This document shows positions 7,798 to 15,781 of a DNA stretch of 64,000 nt, piece after piece. Numbering within the stretch: the stretch's first letter is position 1; every line of letters starts with the position of its first letter. Below the pieces are notes generated by a model. It did not search any database. It was given only the letters and a program-made list of their open reading frames with translations, and was not told the DNA's origin. Source of the stretch: Gallionella sp. (GTDB taxonomy: Bacteria > Pseudomonadota > Gammaproteobacteria > Burkholderiales > Gallionellaceae). The position numbers and the translations under genes were made by a program. The stretch covers positions 62,001-126,000 of the forward strand of contig JAHFRA010000002.1 of NCBI GenBank assembly GCA_023259035.1. Direction: 5' to 3'.

Positions 7798-8955
7798 ATG
7801 CGTAAACACTGGCTATTATTTTCCCAGACCATCACCGTCGCACTGGCGCTGCTGTTTATTATTCAAACACTCAAACCGGAGTTGTTGCCGAGCGCAGCGC
7901 ATAGCGGCGTAGTCACTCTCCGTGAAAGTGCGCCACAAGACAGAGGCAGTACATCACCCGGTTCAGGCCTGCGAAGCGCGGCAAAAAAAGCCATGCCTAC
8001 CGTGGTGAACATCTTCACCAGCACCGTCGTCAATTCTCCGGTTCATCCCTTTATGGATGACCCGCGTTTCCGTTTTTTCTTCGGCGACCCTCCGGGAGAT
8101 GGCGAACCACAAAGCAGTTCCAGCCTGGGCTCAGGCGTAATTGTCAGCCCTGAAGGCTATATCCTTACCAACCACCATGTGGTGGAGGCAGCCGATCAGA
8201 TCGAAGTCGCGCTAGCCGATGGCCGCAAGGCCAAAGCGCATGTCATCGGCTCCGATCCGGAGACCGACCTTGCCGTAATCAAAATAGAGCTGCCCGGCAA
8301 GCTTCCCGCCATTACTTTCGGGCATCCCGAACTGGCTCAAGTCGGAGACATGGTGCTTGCCATCGGCAACCCTTTTGGTGTCGGGCAAACCGTAACCATG
8401 GGTATCATCAGCGCGCTCAAGCGCGACCATTTGGGACTCAGTACTTTTGAAAATTTCATCCAGACCGATGCCGCAATCAACCCGGGCAACTCCGGTGGCG
8501 CATTGGTGGATGTTGACGGCAACCTGATCGGCATCAACAGTGCGATCTATTCACAGAATGGCGGCTCGCTCGGCATCGGCTTTGCCGTTCCCGTCAGCAC
8601 GGCGAAGAGAACCATGGAACAGATTATTCAAAGCGGCTCCGTGACGCGCGGCTGGATCGGTGCAAGCGTACAGGAGCTTACTCCCGAACTGGCCGAATCC
8701 TTCAAGCTCGGCAACATCAAAGGCGTATTGATCACCGACGTGATACGCAACAGCCCTGCGGATCTGGCCGGTGTGAAGGCAGGCGACATTCTGGTTTCAA
8801 TTGACAGCAAAACCATCAACAACTGGAGCACCATGCTGGAAACTGTTGCCAATCTGTCACCCGGCAAAGTGGTTCCCGTCAAACTGGTGCGGAACAGCGC
8901 GGAAACAGTAGTGCAAGTAAAAGTTGGCAAACGTCCAAAGCCGAAGGCGCAGTAG
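7798..8955 (+). CDS. Trypsin-like periplasmic serine protease of the HtrA/DegS type
   Basis: This 385-residue protein has an N-terminal hydrophobic helix (about residues 9-28) that would anchor it in the inner membrane. A trypsin-like domain follows, with catalytic His127 (TNHHVV), Asp157 (TDLAV) and Ser232 (NPGNSGGAL), then one PDZ domain (about residues 275-375). One PDZ plus an uncleaved anchor is the DegS/AlgW arrangement, whereas DegP and DegQ carry two. Roles could be regulated proteolysis of an anti-sigma factor or periplasmic quality control. It diverges from the NIF3 gene. No strong ribosome-binding site precedes the ATG. Confidence 0.88.
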   Translation: MRKHWLLFSQTITVALALLFIIQTLKPELLPSAAHSGVVTLRESAPQDRGSTSPGSGLRSAAKKAMPTVVNIFTSTVVNSPVHPFMDDPRFRFFFGDPPGDGEPQSSSSLGSGVIVSPEGYILTNHHVVEAADQIEVALADGRKAKAHVIGSDPETDLAVIKIELPGKLPAITFGHPELAQVGDMVLAIGNPFGVGQTVTMGIISALKRDHLGLSTFENFIQTDAAINPGNSGGALVDVDGNLIGINSAIYSQNGGSLGIGFAVPVSTAKRTMEQIIQSGSVTRGWIGASVQELTPELAESFKLGNIKGVLITDVIRNSPADLAGVKAGDILVSIDSKTINNWSTMLETVANLSPGKVVPVKLVRNSAETVVQVKVGKRPKPKAQ

Positions 8956-9335
8956 CCCGCATTACAAACCGAGGTAAGCTGAAAACGCCCCAATGAAAGA
9001 GCTGCTATGTGCATGACCTACAGGGCATTTGTATAGGGGCAACTGCGTTTTTTAGGCTAAATGTGAACGAAATTGCCGGTAAATTTATCAACGCCGCTCA
9101 GCAAGCGCTTGTCACACAGAAGTTTTTTCTGCAATCGATCACTTTGAGAACTTTAGCCAGTTTGAAGAGCATGTTCTCAAAGTAATTCATACTGAGCGAT
9201 TCATACTGACCACAAGCTATCGCCAGAGCTCTTCGAAGAAGTACGCCTGAAATTCAGCAAACACATGACATCCGATGGGGCAAATTTCTTCATGCCAATT
9301 CGCGTCGATCTGCCCAGAAAAGACAGCTCATAGGT
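8956..9335. other. Intergenic region with apparent gene debris
   Basis: No intact gene is supported in these 380 bases. A short plus-strand frame from GTG 9063 to 9185 and another reading to the stop near 9331 (containing ELFEEVRLKFSKHMTSDG) look like protein-coding remnants in different frames. I could not assign a family. The position, at the boundary between the conserved protease gene and the accessory region, fits a decayed gene. Confidence 0.35.
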
Positions 9336-9767
9336 TCACTTGATTTTCCCAAGGATCGCCAACACGTCCACTTCCGTCAGCCCGCAATCCCCGTCCACAA
9401 CATAGAGATTTGGATGCGCGCCGTTGAATAATTCCGGCATATCATCAATTGCGAGCCACTGACAGGAGTGGCCGTTAGTATCCAGCCAGCTTTGAATTTC
9501 GATGTCGCGTCGAGGGTAATATCCCACATCCTTGAAAGTTGGTATTTTGCCGATAAACCGGGGCACCAAATCCTTGCCGCCACCACTTGTCACAAACCCC
9601 ACCATCTCTTCAAGCCTATAAATTTCCCGCCAAGAAGTTGAAAAAACTACTTTCAAGTCCGGGCAAGCCCGTAGGATTTTCCACAACAAAGCAACACGGC
9701 AAAACAGCCCCTCGTCACCTCGGCCATTCGGGTGCAAAACGCCGTCGAAATCCAGGAACAAAATCAT
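9336..9767 (-). CDS. Small HAD-superfamily phosphatase (HAD_SAK-like)
   Basis: This 143-residue protein begins MILFLDFDGVLHP, the HAD motif I with nucleophile Asp6 and Asp8. Motif II is VVFSTSW, and LAIDDMPELF carries the C-terminal acidic pair. It lacks a cap domain. The layout resembles the HAD domain Pfam describes from multidomain RNA-repair proteins (HAD_SAK), which would remove phosphate from RNA ends. The start overlaps the stop of the upstream phosphatase gene by four bases (ATGA), so the two are almost certainly co-translated. Phosphatase activity is well supported by the motifs; the RNA substrate is inferred from the neighbours. Confidence 0.75.
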   Translation of the reverse strand: MILFLDFDGVLHPNGRGDEGLFCRVALLWKILRACPDLKVVFSTSWREIYRLEEMVGFVTSGGGKDLVPRFIGKIPTFKDVGYYPRRDIEIQSWLDTNGHSCQWLAIDDMPELFNGAHPNLYVVDGDCGLTEVDVLAILGKIK

Positions 9768-10189
9768 GGTGGCATGATAGCGTCATGGCTACCATTCGCA
9801 ATTTTACAAAGTGTCGAATAAATGTGTCTGTTGTAAAGAAAATAATCATGGTCAAACGGTAGGTGATATTCTCCCGCAATCCATTTTGCAACAGCTGCTG
9901 AACGACTGACACCTGCCTTGCAATGCACTAATATGTTCTCTACTCCTGCTTCATTGGCCCGCCATACAAAATCAATGATTGACTGGGCATCACGAGCGGA
10001 AAACATGACTGATGGCTTATCCTCTTTTTCAATGTCGCTAAACCTAAGACGCAAGACACTTTGCCAGCCACCTTCCAGTGTCGGCGGATCGGAAAACGGA
10101 TCACTAATGCTGATAGCAACCCAATCCCGATTCCCAATCCTGCTTTCTGCATCACATCGGTTTACAAAGACAACCTGTTTTATTGCCAT
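9764..10189 (-). CDS. Dual-specificity/tyrosine phosphatase-like protein
   Basis: This 141-residue protein has the Cys-based phosphatase signature HCKAGVSRS, with nucleophile Cys90 and Arg96. It is preceded by a beta strand (NILVHC) and a helix rich in charged residues. The size fits a bare dual-specificity phosphatase domain with no extra module. A GGAGGGGGC ribosome-binding site precedes the ATG. It is the middle gene of the minus-strand run cREC, phosphatase, HAD, and shares an ATGA overlap with the HAD gene. The substrate could be a phosphoprotein, a nucleotide or an RNA end; context favours the last but does not prove it. Confidence 0.72.
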   Translation of the reverse strand: MAIKQVVFVNRCDAESRIGNRDWVAISISDPFSDPPTLEGGWQSVLRLRFSDIEKEDKPSVMFSARDAQSIIDFVWRANEAGVENILVHCKAGVSRSAAVAKWIAGEYHLPFDHDYFLYNRHIYSTLCKIANGSHDAIMPP

Positions 10190-10252
10190 GCCCCCTCCGG
10201 CATAATTGTTAGCATCGCACCCATTCGCGTTATGACACGTTGCAATTGAAAT

Positions 10253-10540
10253 TCACATTCTCAAGATTGATTCAATTGCAGCCTGCATTCGTTTGCGCGC
10301 TGGAGGATTAGCCGAGTGCACCTCAATCTTCGCTGGTGGAGTGAACTGGCATAAGGCGACTTCCTGCTCGATCCAAAGTAAAACGTCATACCCAGTTCCT
10401 CTTTGATCATCCCCCAGGTCGTGATCAAGAGAAAGATGGGACACCTTGCCTGTCCGCAACAGCTTGATGGCCTCATCCGGCCAGCGAACTTGAACCCATC
10501 CTTCAGGCGCAATTCGCTCATCGTCTAAATACACTTTCAT
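10253..10540 (-). CDS. Cyclic-phosphate-processing receiver-like protein (cREC)
   Basis: This 95-residue protein begins MKVYLDDERIAP at the ATG at 10540, behind a GAGGAG ribosome-binding site seven bases away. A longer open frame to 10762 runs into the divergent regulator gene and is rejected. The fold pattern is receiver-like: LDDER, then LSLDHDLG with the central acidic patch, GYDVLLWIEQ, and a C-terminal HSANPPARKRMQAAI. This matches the small cREC family that Pfam names for cyclic-phosphate processing. It is the first gene of the run with the two phosphatases and diverges from a WYL regulator. Activity on 2',3'-cyclic phosphates is a family-level proposal. Confidence 0.72.
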   Translation of the reverse strand: MKVYLDDERIAPEGWVQVRWPDEAIKLLRTGKVSHLSLDHDLGDDQRGTGYDVLLWIEQEVALCQFTPPAKIEVHSANPPARKRMQAAIESILRM

Positions 10541-10594
10541 TAAATTGCTCCTCGATTTGAAGATGTGATTAGAATCGCGTTTGTTCGCGTCACT

Positions 10595-10605
10595 CTGCGT
10601 CGCAG
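10595..10605. promoter_or_regulatory. Palindrome in the cREC/WYL divergent promoter region
   Basis: CTGCGTCGCAG is a perfect 11-base palindrome around a central T. It lies 55 bases upstream of the cREC start and about 75 bases upstream of the WYL regulator start, next to a TATATT (10613-10618) that could be a -10 element on the plus strand. It is a candidate operator for the WYL protein. I see only one copy. Confidence 0.3.
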
Positions 10606-10680
10606 TCGGAATGTATATTGGGGTTTTCGACCAGACCGCCCGACAACATGAACACGACACCCAATTTATCGAGCGACATA

Positions 10681-11697
10681 ATGCAAAACCATAACGACAC
10701 GCAACTACGGCAATGGGCGACGCTTCGGCGTATCCCACAACATCCGAGGCAAATAACCGCACGGGAACTCACCGAGCGTTTGGAATCGGAAGGATTTGAG
10801 ATGAGCAAGCGCACGGTTGAGCGTGACCTGCTATCGCTTTCTGAAATATTCCCTTTAATCTCAAACGAACGCTCACGCCCTTACGGATGGAGCTGGAATA
10901 AAGATGCAGAGGCATTTTCATTACCCGCCATGTCGCCGCTACAAGCTTTGACGCTGGAACTTGCACGTGATCATTTGGCAAATTTATTACCCGCCAGTTT
11001 GCTGGACTCGCTCGTTCCGTATTTCAAGTGCGCTGATGGGGTGTTATCCAGTGGCGAAGGTGTAAAGAAACTGGCGAGTTGGCGCAAAAAGGTCGCCATC
11101 GTGCCATCTAACCAGCCTTTGATTCCGCCTGACTATCCAGAGGAAGTCATTGAAGTTGTGCATTCCGCCTTGCTGTCCGAACAGCAATTGGAAATCCGTT
11201 ACGCATCACGCGAGCAAGGTGAAACCAAAACCTATCCTGTTCACCCTCTGGGTATTGTGCAACGCGGCGCAGTCACCTATCTGGTCGCCACGCTATACGA
11301 CTACACCGATATTCGCTTATTCGCTGTACACCGTATCAAGTCAGCACAGGTACTAGATCAACCTGCCAAGGTACCGAAAAAATTTGATCTTACAAAATAC
11401 ATCCGCCAAGGTGCATTTGGCTTTGAAGAATGTGGTGAAATCAAACTGGTGGTGCGCTTCACCACGCCCGCTGTCGAGCATCTGCGGGAAACGCCGCTCG
11501 CTCTCGATCAGCAGATAGAGCCAGACCAACACGGCTGGGCGCGTTTGCAAGCCACCGTGCCGGATACGGCACAATTACGTTGGTGGCTGTTGGGTTTTGG
11601 GGATCAGGTGGAAGTGCTGGCACCTTTATCTCTGCGGGAGATATTTGAAAATACGATTCAATCGCTACATGGCATTTATCATAAAGCAACAGAATAA
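10681..11697 (+). CDS. WYL-domain transcriptional regulator
   Basis: This protein of about 338 residues has an N-terminal winged helix-turn-helix (about residues 8-65; TARELTERLESEGFEMSKRT then VERDLLSL). The WYL domain is centred on QRGAVTYLVATLYDYTDIRLFAVHRI, quoted in two parts (QRGAVTYLVA and IRLFAVHRI). A WCX-like C-terminal extension follows. WYL proteins bind nucleotide or nucleic-acid ligands and often control DNA-damage or defence genes. The start is uncertain: ATGs at 10618 (probably too early), 10648 and 10681 are in frame and none has a strong ribosome-binding site. It diverges from the cREC operon, its most likely target. Confidence 0.82.
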   Translation: MQNHNDTQLRQWATLRRIPQHPRQITARELTERLESEGFEMSKRTVERDLLSLSEIFPLISNERSRPYGWSWNKDAEAFSLPAMSPLQALTLELARDHLANLLPASLLDSLVPYFKCADGVLSSGEGVKKLASWRKKVAIVPSNQPLIPPDYPEEVIEVVHSALLSEQQLEIRYASREQGETKTYPVHPLGIVQRGAVTYLVATLYDYTDIRLFAVHRIKSAQVLDQPAKVPKKFDLTKYIRQGAFGFEECGEIKLVVRFTTPAVEHLRETPLALDQQIEPDQHGWARLQATVPDTAQLRWWLLGFGDQVEVLAPLSLREIFENTIQSLHGIYHKATE

Positions 11698-11820
11698 CCA
11701 ATGTTGCAATCGTATCTTCTAAGGCTATCTACGTAGTTGCTCACATAAGTCTGAGTGCGACATGAAATGACGCACATGCCTTTTACAATGCGTTCAATGT
11801 CAATGAACTCAGGAGTTATG

Positions 11821-12621
11821 ATGAACAAAGCAATGCCACGCCACACTTATCGCCCATCTGATTTAGAGCCGCTCACCGGTGCCACCCGCGTACTTCGTGA
11901 AATTCACGGACTGCCTTGTATCGAAATCAATTCAGCTGGAGCTGCGTTCACGCAGCTTGCATCTGCGGAGGATGTGCCGTTACCTCTGCGCCGCTATTAC
12001 GCAAAAGCCGGAAAGAAACTCACGGAGATGGAAGCACGCTTGAAAAAATATTTGGACTCGGCTTATTGTGATGGTCTGGATTTATCTATGTCCATAAGCA
12101 GAGCACTTGGCCGCCTGGAATTGACCGAGGAAGATGTGAGCCGCCTGCGGCATGTCAACAACCGTCTGCTGGAGTTGGAAAAATCGCTTAAACAGATGAC
12201 TGACGGCATGAGCGAACGTCTGGAAGGGCTTGATCCATCCGGCGTGGAATGGGATGAGTGGGATATGGTCGAAATCATCCTCTGGCTCAGAATCGGCCCC
12301 GACCCAGAACGACCCGCTTATGACCCTGACAGCAAATGGGCAGAAGATGGTCTTTTTGAACCCGTGCAAATTCGCGTGAAGATTTACGAGCTTTGGAAGC
12401 GTGTCACCGAAGTGGGTGAAGAGCCGTGGGGACTTGATGATGGGCGGCAGAACCATGGTGATTTCTTCGGGTTTGAAGGACACCAATTGGAACATATACC
12501 AGAGTGTTATCTGTATCACCAACTCTTTGATCATGCCGATGTAGGGCTATGGGGAATGCTTCATCTCCGGTCAATATGGATGGAGGTTATTCCCCATCGT
12601 TCTGGCAACTTCAACATTTGA
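11821..12621 (+). CDS. Uncharacterised protein
   Basis: I do not recognise this 266-residue protein. The start follows an AGGAG site five bases upstream; the ATG immediately before it (11818) is an alternative. The N-terminal half has a helical, coiled-coil-like stretch (about residues 65-140, rich in Leu, Glu and Lys). The C-terminal half is acidic with many Trp and Tyr (VEWDEWDMVEIILWLRIG; GLWGMLHLRSIWMEV), as in a compact globular domain. No catalytic motif, signal peptide or membrane helix is apparent. It lies 123 bases after the WYL gene on the same strand and could share its transcript or be an independent accessory gene. Confidence 0.65.
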   Translation: MNKAMPRHTYRPSDLEPLTGATRVLREIHGLPCIEINSAGAAFTQLASAEDVPLPLRRYYAKAGKKLTEMEARLKKYLDSAYCDGLDLSMSISRALGRLELTEEDVSRLRHVNNRLLELEKSLKQMTDGMSERLEGLDPSGVEWDEWDMVEIILWLRIGPDPERPAYDPDSKWAEDGLFEPVQIRVKIYELWKRVTEVGEEPWGLDDGRQNHGDFFGFEGHQLEHIPECYLYHQLFDHADVGLWGMLHLRSIWMEVIPHRSGNFNI

Positions 12622-12723
12622 TTTTTAGACTTATCACAAGCTGAGTGTTTTTATGCAGTGCGGGTTTCATAGAGAGGCGCGACATGACAATCATTTTTCA
12701 CAAAACCAGACGAAGGAAACGCA

Positions 12724-13107
12724 ATGAACAAATCCCCTTTACGTGAACAGTTTCCGACCCTTGTTGGTGAGCATTTTGAAGTCTGGATCAGCGAAGGCTG
12801 GCTAACGCTAGTTACGGAAACGCTAGGTTTATTGCGCCAAGAACAGGGCAACATGCCCGGCCTACGTATCGATGAGATCAAACAGAAATGGGGGCAGTTA
12901 GTCATCAACGGTGAAGGTTTTTCTGAACGAGCCAATGCAATAGTTGATGATGCTAGAGAAAAGTCGAGCACAATCTGTGAAGTTTGCGGCATACAGGGCG
13001 ATCCCATCTTAAGCCGTGGTCGTCATGTGGCTGGGGTGCGCTGCGCGGAACATGTTTCGGTAAAACGTGGAACGCTGGTAGCGGATGAGTCAAATAAACA
13101 AGTTTGA
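12724..13107 (+). CDS. Small Cys-rich protein, related to the one at 15782
   Basis: This 127-residue protein has a C-terminal CEVC...CAEH pattern (Cys85, Cys88, Cys107, His110) that could bind zinc. A helical N-terminal part contains GW and a KQKWGQL stretch. The 157-residue protein at 15782 shares the layout: GW early, KEKLGG in the middle, then CVYCG and CPEH. I infer they are distant members of one family, for which I know no function. An AAGGAAACGC site precedes the ATG. The gene stands alone on the plus strand with more than 100 bases on each side. Confidence 0.65.
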   Translation: MNKSPLREQFPTLVGEHFEVWISEGWLTLVTETLGLLRQEQGNMPGLRIDEIKQKWGQLVINGEGFSERANAIVDDAREKSSTICEVCGIQGDPILSRGRHVAGVRCAEHVSVKRGTLVADESNKQV

Positions 13108-13279
13108 AATCTGTTATCTGATTCCGGCGTAAATACCGGCGCGAAAAATCAATGAGTCACTCAAGTACGTGTACCGAGGCTTTCAACAAACCCGGCAGAA
13201 AATTATTTTTCACAATTCCGTGAAGATAAACGAAGCTGAATAGAATATATATTAAAGAGTCATCAACGGAGAATAATTT

Positions 13280-14503
13280 ATGGAAATTTGTATACATCGC
13301 GGCACCCACGAAATCGGCGGCACATGCGTCGAGATAGCCCATGACGGCTTTCGGATTGCCGTTGATCTTGGGTTGCCCTTGGATGCCGAAGATAACTTGC
13401 CAGAATTGCTGCCCTCGGTGGCAGGTATCACACACCCAGCCGATGACTTTCTTGGGGTCATTATTTCCCATCCCCACCAAGATCATTTTGGCTTGCTCGC
13501 ACACGTCCATGAGAACCTACCCATCGCCATGGGACAGGCAGCGCGACGTATTTTGGAAACCGCTTCCCGATTCGTACCTGGGCCAAAAGCACACCTTGGC
13601 AATCTGGAGTTGAAAGATCGGCAGACGCTGACGCTCGGACCTTTTTCCATCACCCCTTTCACGGTCGATCACTCGGCTTATGATGCCTATGCCTTGTTGA
13701 TTGAGGCAGGAGGCCGCCGTGTTTTCTATAGCGGAGATTTCCGCGCCCATGGCCGCAAGGCTGCATTATTTGAAAGACTAATCGCAGCCCCGCCGACACC
13801 CATTGATTGCCTGATGCTCGAAGGCACCTGTCTCGCCCGTCTTGGTGAAGATGAGCATTTCATTACCGAAAGCAACTTGGAACAGCAGTTTGTTGATGCA
13901 TTCAAACGCATATCTGGGTTGGCCATGGTTTTCGCCTCGGGTCAAAATGTTGATCGGCTGGTGACCATTTACCGTGCCGCACTCAAGAGCGGTCGCTATT
14001 TGATCTTGGATTTATACACATCCGAAATACTTGCTGCGACTGAAAACGAGAAACTGCCCCAAGGCCATTGGGATAATGTTCGCGTCATCATTCCGCATAG
14101 CCAATCAAAACAGGCCACCGCAACCGAGAATCTTTTTGAGAATCATCGTTGCATCAACTGGAAGAAACTGCATGAACTTGCCCCCAACGCCGTGATGCTC
14201 TGTCGCGCCACGATGCTTAAGCAGATAGCCGATTCAGGAAACCTTGCCGGTGCCGAAGTGATTTATTCAATGTGGGACGGCTACCTCAAAGACGGCAAAA
14301 CACAAGCCCAACTCGATGCATTGAATATCCCTCTGACGAAAATCCATACCTCCGGCCACGCAGACATCCCCACTCTCAAGCGACTGGTCGAGGCACTGCA
14401 ACCCAAGAATGTCACACCGATACATTCCGAGCACCCCGAGCTTTTTGAAAATCTGTTTCCCAACGTGGTGAATCGGACGGATGGTGAATGGTGGTCAATA
14501 TAA
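13280..14503 (+). CDS. Metallo-beta-lactamase-fold hydrolase, RNase J-like
   Basis: This 407-residue protein carries HPHQDH at residues 64-69, the two-metal site of the metallo-beta-lactamase fold. His131 (TVDHSAYD) and Asp153 (YSGDFR) supply further ligands. The C-terminal part has TSGHAD and PIHSEHPELF, which resemble motifs of the beta-CASP/RNase J group of nucleic-acid hydrolases. It is shorter than housekeeping RNase J (about 550 residues) and lacks that enzyme's C-terminal domain. Housekeeping RNase J is uncommon in betaproteobacteria, so this looks like an accessory enzyme. Likely activity is RNA or DNA phosphodiester hydrolysis, unproven. Confidence 0.78.
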   Translation: MEICIHRGTHEIGGTCVEIAHDGFRIAVDLGLPLDAEDNLPELLPSVAGITHPADDFLGVIISHPHQDHFGLLAHVHENLPIAMGQAARRILETASRFVPGPKAHLGNLELKDRQTLTLGPFSITPFTVDHSAYDAYALLIEAGGRRVFYSGDFRAHGRKAALFERLIAAPPTPIDCLMLEGTCLARLGEDEHFITESNLEQQFVDAFKRISGLAMVFASGQNVDRLVTIYRAALKSGRYLILDLYTSEILAATENEKLPQGHWDNVRVIIPHSQSKQATATENLFENHRCINWKKLHELAPNAVMLCRATMLKQIADSGNLAGAEVIYSMWDGYLKDGKTQAQLDALNIPLTKIHTSGHADIPTLKRLVEALQPKNVTPIHSEHPELFENLFPNVVNRTDGEWWSI

Positions 14504-14529
14504 TTTCAACAAGAAAAGGAGTGATTGCT

Positions 14530-14598
14530 ATGAAAATTGCCCGCACCTTCCACGAACTCAACAGTTATTTGTTCTTGATACTGAACCGCCTGAAATAA
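14530..14598 (+). CDS. Possible 22-residue small protein
   Basis: AAAAGGAG (14514-14521) is followed eight bases later by ATG 14530. The frame runs 22 codons to TAA, starting MKIARTFHELNSY and continuing with a hydrophobic FLILNRL stretch. The ribosome-binding site is stronger than those of most neighbours. The stop lies 20 bases before the next gene, so it could be a leader peptide for it. No homologue is known to me. Confidence 0.35.
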   Translation: MKIARTFHELNSYLFLILNRLK

Positions 14599-14618
14599 TT
14601 TTATTGAAAGGGCAAGCG

Positions 14619-15047
14619 ATGAAAAACCTTAACGGAAAGTTTGAGTTTAGCGAAATAGACAATAATTATTTTAAAAGCTTGATGCCAGAAGGTATGGAGT
14701 TTTTCTTTGAAATAAATAATGAAGGTGGACTAACGGCGGTTTGCAAACTTTCCGAGAGTTTCGATGTATCGCAGAAAGTTGATCCTTGGCTGACGACTTT
14801 CTGCGATGCCTTAAAACATAGATTTCCTGACGAAATTATATCTTCTCGTGTCAACGTTAGCATTGACCGTAGCCAGCATGATCTGGAGAGTTTTTGCCAC
14901 CGCTTCAACTGCTTCGTGCTCACTAACGGAGGGGAAGAAACTCTCCTTGCAGCAAACAAAGCAAAGGAACTTTACCAAGGTCTTGCCGACGGAGATAAGT
15001 GGCTGGAACGTAACGGGTTCATTAAAGTGGCCCCGTCAATACAATAA
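14619..15047 (+). CDS. Uncharacterised protein
   Basis: I do not recognise this 142-residue protein. The ATG at 14619 (MKNLNGKFEFSEI) follows a GAAAGGG site. An open frame extends back to 14481, but it overlaps the metallo-hydrolase gene and passes a strong internal initiation site in another frame. The protein is acidic, with a predicted mix of strands and helices, no signal peptide and no membrane helix. Two cysteines (SFCHRFNCF) lie six residues apart. Base composition is AT-rich compared with the housekeeping genes, consistent with recent acquisition. Confidence 0.6.
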   Translation: MKNLNGKFEFSEIDNNYFKSLMPEGMEFFFEINNEGGLTAVCKLSESFDVSQKVDPWLTTFCDALKHRFPDEIISSRVNVSIDRSQHDLESFCHRFNCFVLTNGGEETLLAANKAKELYQGLADGDKWLERNGFIKVAPSIQ

Positions 15048-15125
15048 AGAATAGAGAGTTAAAGAAGGCAACTTTTCTCATGCAGTGGAGCGCCTCGGTG
15101 CTCAATAATTTTAAGGATAAACATC

Positions 15126-15728
15126 ATGCGCCAAATCGTACTTGATACAGAAACCACCGGCCTCGACCCAAAATCAGGCCATCGCATCATCGAGCTGGCT
15201 TGCGTCGAGCTGATTGATCGAAAAAAAACCGGGCTTCATTTTCACCGCTATATCAACCCTGAATGCGAAATTGATGCGGGGGCAGTAGCGGTGCATGGAT
15301 TGACCTACGAGCGTTTGCGAAATGAGGCAAAGTTTGCCGACATAGCGGCCAGTTTTCTGGAGTTTATCGAAGGCGCGGAGCTTGTTATTCATAATGCCCC
15401 ATTCGATGTCGGCTTCCTCAACAATGAGTTGGATTTGGCAGGTTTGTCTGCATTGAGTAACTATTGCCCACGCATAACTGATACTCTGAATCTTGCGAAA
15501 AACCAGCATCCGGGCAAGAAAAACAGCCTGAATGCATTGTGCGACCGCTACCAGATAGATAACTCGCACCGCACTGTGCACGGTGCGCTGCTCGATACCG
15601 AACTGCTGGCGGAAGTCTATCTCGTTATGACCAAGGATGCTGAACCGCCCGAACGGCGCATGTTGACTACGCAACAAGTCGATGAACTGAACAAGTTATT
15701 TGGCCTGCCGGATACAGAGCCACTTTAG
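15126..15728 (+). CDS. DnaQ-type 3'-5' exonuclease (DNA polymerase III epsilon-like)
   Basis: This 200-residue DEDDh exonuclease has ExoI DTETTG (Asp7, Glu9), ExoII HNAPFDVGF (Asp94) and ExoIII HGALLDTELL (His152, Asp157). KKNSLNALCDRYQIDNS HRT matches proofreading epsilon subunits closely. It is shorter than E. coli DnaQ (243 residues) because the C-terminal segment that binds the polymerase alpha subunit is mostly missing. Housekeeping dnaQ in this group usually sits beside rnhA, absent here. It may be an accessory paralogue or the only copy with a short tail. Confidence 0.8.
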   Translation: MRQIVLDTETTGLDPKSGHRIIELACVELIDRKKTGLHFHRYINPECEIDAGAVAVHGLTYERLRNEAKFADIAASFLEFIEGAELVIHNAPFDVGFLNNELDLAGLSALSNYCPRITDTLNLAKNQHPGKKNSLNALCDRYQIDNSHRTVHGALLDTELLAEVYLVMTKDAEPPERRMLTTQQVDELNKLFGLPDTEPL

Positions 15729-15781
15729 AGCCAATGCTTCAAACAGCACAGTAAATCGAAGTGACTGACTACTAGAAATGG

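Noticed and set aside
13280-14503. Housekeeping RNase J
   Set aside because: The protein is about 150 residues too short, lacks the C-terminal domain and lies among accessory genes, so no gene symbol was given.
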